DNA of 64,000 nucleotides, taken from positions 186,001 to 250,000 of the forward strand of contig NZ_LXEY01000022.1 of NCBI RefSeq assembly GCF_001657475.1, written 5' to 3'. This DNA comes from Enteractinococcus helveticum (GTDB taxonomy: Bacteria; Actinomycetota; Actinomycetes; Actinomycetales; Micrococcaceae). The translations under genes and the position numbers were made by a program. Below are positions 61,507-64,000 of this stretch, one piece after another; position 1 is the first letter of the stretch, and the number at the start of each line of letters is the position of its first letter. The notes beneath the pieces were generated by a model that saw nothing but the letters and a program-made list of their open reading frames with translations, ran no database searches and had not been told where the DNA came from.

Positions 61507-62094
61507 CTAGCGCTCCGGTGTCATCGCATCCTGAATCATGGCAATAACGTCGTCTTTGGCATCGGCGTAGTCATTAACATAGCGCCACGTACGCCGCGCT
61601 AGCCCCTGCTTAGCTGCAGCATAGCGTTCACGGTCTGCCGGATGACGGCGTAGGTGATCACGAAACCGGAGCATGCGGGTCATCTCAGAGGCGCCTGCCG
61701 TGAACACGTGCAGGTTCACGGCAGGGTGTTGGCGTGTGAGTACTCGATGCTCAAACCAGTCCGGTTCGCGAATCCGCAAGGTATAACCGATGTCCTCCAA
61801 TGCTGGCACATAGCTGGTTTCATCGGCTGAATCGTGCACCGCAAGCACGATATCGATAATCGGTTTTGCCATGAGCCCCGGCACCGCTGTCGACCCAACA
61901 TGTTCCACCGCGACTGCCGTATCGCCCAGCGATTCCAGCACACGCTGTTGTTCTGTTGCAAAGATGGCCGGCCACGTTGGGTCATAGTCGACCAGTAACA
62001 CGGTCTCGTTGTGGGGTGTCAGCGGCCCCACGCTCACCTCTGACAGTGCATCTTCATCGTCGGGATCAGGGCTTCTTGCAGCACGTGGTGTCAT
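61507..62094 (-). CDS. GrpB-family protein (nucleotidyltransferase fold)
   Basis: 195-residue GrpB/UPF0157 protein. VEHVGSTAVPGLMAKPIIDI is the characteristic motif of this minimal nucleotidyltransferase fold, and RYAAAKQGLARRTWRYVNDYADAKDDVI is the helical end. The substrate is unknown; coenzyme A and dephospho-CoA links exist only for some relatives. It starts ten bases after the upstream universal stress protein gene, so the two are probably co-expressed. Confidence 0.88.
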   Translation of the reverse strand: MTPRAARSPDPDDEDALSEVSVGPLTPHNETVLLVDYDPTWPAIFATEQQRVLESLGDTAVAVEHVGSTAVPGLMAKPIIDIVLAVHDSADETSYVPALEDIGYTLRIREPDWFEHRVLTRQHPAVNLHVFTAGASEMTRMLRFRDHLRRHPADRERYAAAKQGLARRTWRYVNDYADAKDDVIAMIQDAMTPER

Positions 62095-62104
62095 GGAATC
62101 AATG

Positions 62105-63040
62105 TCACTTCTTTGCTAACGGGACGATCATCACAGTTCCGCGAGCATGCGACAGGGTGGTTCGAGAAACCGATCCCAGCAACAGACTGGCGAATCCGCC
62201 ATGACCGCGAGTGCCCAGGACGGTCAATTGGGCACGTTCTGTGCAGTCAATCATGGCTTCGGCCGGTATTTTTCGCTGGACCACCGGTGAGATCTCGACC
62301 CCGGGAACCTCGTGTTGTAAGAACTGCATTTCGGACATCAACGAGCTCATCATGTCCTCGTGAATCTGTTGCTCCATTTTCTCGTTCGAAGCCAAATACC
62401 ACACGGTCGAGGTACCCGTGAAGTGGGGTTGAGCCTGAATGAGTTCCAGGGTGACGCCGAGCCGCTTCGCCTCGTGGGCGGCCACCAGCGCTGCACTACG
62501 AGCGTGGTCGGAACCATCGACCCCCACCGCAACCGGCCGGGTATCCGGAGTGGTTGCAATGCCTTTGGTTTCCACATCATCATCGTCTGCGCTGTAGACG
62601 ATCACGGTGGGGCAATGTGCGTGAGCGGGCAGGGCTGAGGCAACCGAACCCAGTACACGACCCCAGAACTTGCCCAGGCCGCGGCGGCCCACCACGATCA
62701 GTTGGGCATCGGCAGATAATTTGACCAACCAATCGGTCGCGTCTCCTATGAGCGCTCGATAGGAGACCTCACCCGGGTAGCGCTGCTCTGCTAGGAGCTT
62801 CCGTGCCTCAGCGAGTTTGTCTTCGGCCAGCCGGCGGGCTGGATCTTCGACCTGGGCTCCCGACATGCTGCGGATGTAATCGCTATATGGAAACACAAAT
62901 GCTGAGGCGACCGTCAAGGGCGCATTGCGCAAGGCGGCTGTCTGAGCCGCCCAATACAGAGCGTCAATGGCATGCGGTGATCCGTCGAAGCCAACGACGA
63001 CGCCCGGATTCGTGTGCTCAGAAGATGATGGGATACTCAT
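62105..63040 (-). CDS. Universal stress protein with two UspA domains
   Basis: 311-residue tandem stress protein. Domain 1 opens VVVGFDGSPHAIDALYWA, and domain 2 opens VAVGVDGSDHARSAALVAA. Both carry the ATP-binding glycine pattern (GRRGLGKFWGRVLGSVA and GTRGHGGFASLLLGSVS). ATG 63040 has GGAGG eight bases upstream; the frame is open another 17 codons upstream, but without family similarity. In mycobacteria such proteins bind ATP and act in stress and dormancy. It is probably transcribed with the GrpB-family gene. Confidence 0.94.
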   Translation of the reverse strand: MSIPSSSEHTNPGVVVGFDGSPHAIDALYWAAQTAALRNAPLTVASAFVFPYSDYIRSMSGAQVEDPARRLAEDKLAEARKLLAEQRYPGEVSYRALIGDATDWLVKLSADAQLIVVGRRGLGKFWGRVLGSVASALPAHAHCPTVIVYSADDDDVETKGIATTPDTRPVAVGVDGSDHARSAALVAAHEAKRLGVTLELIQAQPHFTGTSTVWYLASNEKMEQQIHEDMMSSLMSEMQFLQHEVPGVEISPVVQRKIPAEAMIDCTERAQLTVLGTRGHGGFASLLLGSVSRTTLSHARGTVMIVPLAKK

Positions 63041-63277
63041 GCCGAAGACCTCCATGACTAGGACACCGTGGTTGCTTCCATGGTAAACCACGGCGTCGTG
63101 TCGCGCATCACAACAACCTTGGTGAGCGTGTGAGATGGCAAAACCATCGGCTTGATGCAGGGCACGCCGTCGTCATATATTTAGGCGCAATATTGTCCCG
63201 GAAATAGCAGCCGCTGGCTGACAGGCCGAAGTGATTGCTGCACTCCTGCAGGTCTTGGGTAAACAGCGCTAGGTGCG

Positions 63278-64000
63278 CTAGATCGGTTGGACGACGATTG
63301 CATAGCGGGCATCGCCGGCTCGTGTCAGCACCAGGGTCAGGTGTTCACCGGATGCCGGTTTTTTGGTATTGCGTCCTTGCATCAGTGTGCGTCGTAACTC
63401 TTCCGGTGAGACATCGACGCCACGCTTTTTAATATCCAGCCGGGTGACGTTGTGTTCTTTGACGTACCCACGCAGCGTCTTGATCTTATAGGGCAGCACT
63501 TCGATGATCCGATAGCCGGTGGCAAACGGCGTCTCCTGATAGACATCCGAACAGAAATAGGCGATGTGCTCATCAAGTTGCCGTGCGGCGGCAGCGTTGG
63601 TCGAATCGTCGTTCATGAAGTGTTCGACCATCAGGTCGGTGACCAGCCCGGCGCGGATCACTGCGCCGTCGGGTTCATAGAGATACCCGGTGGCGCCCTC
63701 AATCCCGGCGACGGGAACCTGTGGGGAGTTGCCAAAGTCGGTGGACGATGTGAGCTCTGCGGCACCGGTGGCGTGAATGACGAGTGCCGCCCGGCGAACA
63801 TCCAAACGTTGGGCCAGGTTAAACCACAACACGGCTTCGACCACACTGCCGTGCAAGGAAACCCACTGGGCTTCAGCGGTGTCAGGAATGACCTCGTGAG
63901 CCAGGGCCGGGCCGAGTTTGACGCCCAACGGGTAGCCGGCGTTGGCCAGTTCCTCGACGAAGGACAGGGGAGGGGAGAACGCCTCGGGGTCAAATATCCG
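63278..64000 (-). CDS. THUMP-like domain methyltransferase, C-terminal part (5' end outside window)
   Basis: The frame is open to the right edge, so the start lies outside the window. The visible 240 residues include FDPEAFSPPLSFVEEL, GVKLGPALAHEVIP and EAQWVSLHGSVVEAVLWF, then PYKIKTLRGYVKEHNVTRLD and GVDVSPEELRR, typical of the C-terminal THUMP-like half of actinobacterial SAM-dependent methyltransferases. The SAM-binding half should lie to the right. The substrate is unknown. A TTG inside the frame is not the start. Confidence 0.85.
   Translation of the reverse strand, partial: RIFDPEAFSPPLSFVEELANAGYPLGVKLGPALAHEVIPDTAEAQWVSLHGSVVEAVLWFNLAQRLDVRRAALVIHATGAAELTSSTDFGNSPQVPVAGIEGATGYLYEPDGAVIRAGLVTDLMVEHFMNDDSTNAAAARQLDEHIAYFCSDVYQETPFATGYRIIEVLPYKIKTLRGYVKEHNVTRLDIKKRGVDVSPEELRRTLMQGRNTKKPASGEHLTLVLTRAGDARYAIVVQPI

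Overview
The window reads as the chromosome of a moderately GC-rich actinomycete, most likely a member of the Micrococcaceae. A genus such as Enteractinococcus or Yaniella is only a guess. The evidence is the actinobacterial order of the transcription and translation genes, many GTG and TTG starts, actinobacterial forms of RpoC, EF-Tu, SecY and Adk, a DtxR/IdeR-type iron box, and the run from acpS to tsaD. No rRNA gene, tRNA gene, insertion sequence, prophage or CRISPR array was found. No window-scale sign of a wholly new system was found. The leads are small accessory cassettes and unusual gene-order breaks.

Bases 1-13000: the 3' end of rpoB and all of rpoC, closed by a strong terminator. 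An accessory patch of about 3 kb follows: a small membrane protein, a FemAB-type peptidoglycan bridge enzyme, and a divergent ATP-grasp ligase. The str operon (rpsL, rpsG, fusA, tuf) then runs from a promoter with a long leader and ends in a perfect hairpin.

Bases 13000-33100: the S10 operon (rpsJ to rpsQ) follows a 770-base spacer without a gene and stops at a strong terminator. The spc cluster (rplN to rplO) comes next, without rpsN. Then come secY-adk, map, infA-rpmJ, rpsM-rpsK (no rpsD), rpoA-rplQ, truA, a convergent LysR regulator and rplM-rpsI. Hairpins of 12 to 18 bp separate many of these units.

Bases 33100-44860: a metabolic block lies between rpsI and glmM. It holds a hydantoinase/oxoprolinase pair, a MerR regulator with a likely self-regulated promoter, a three-gene oxidoreductase/PLP-enzyme set, and an amino-acid ABC transporter whose binding protein and permease are one polypeptide. 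A 731-base stretch without a recognisable gene follows.

Bases 44860-56000: glmM with a small membrane protein, a leftward coaA-vanY-like-mscL group, then rarD, acpS, nnrD, alr, tsaE, tsaB, rimI and tsaD in a tightly coupled rightward series. This joins acyl-carrier-protein activation, nicotinamide-cofactor repair, D-alanine synthesis and the t6A tRNA-modification proteins. glmS, often found next to this group, is not here; rarD sits in the gap.

Bases 56000-64000: a YbdK-like carboxylate-amine ligase, an iron-box-controlled siderophore ABC transporter (binding protein, two permeases, ATPase), a GrpB-family protein with an upstream tandem universal stress protein, and the C-terminal part of a THUMP-like methyltransferase that runs off the right edge.
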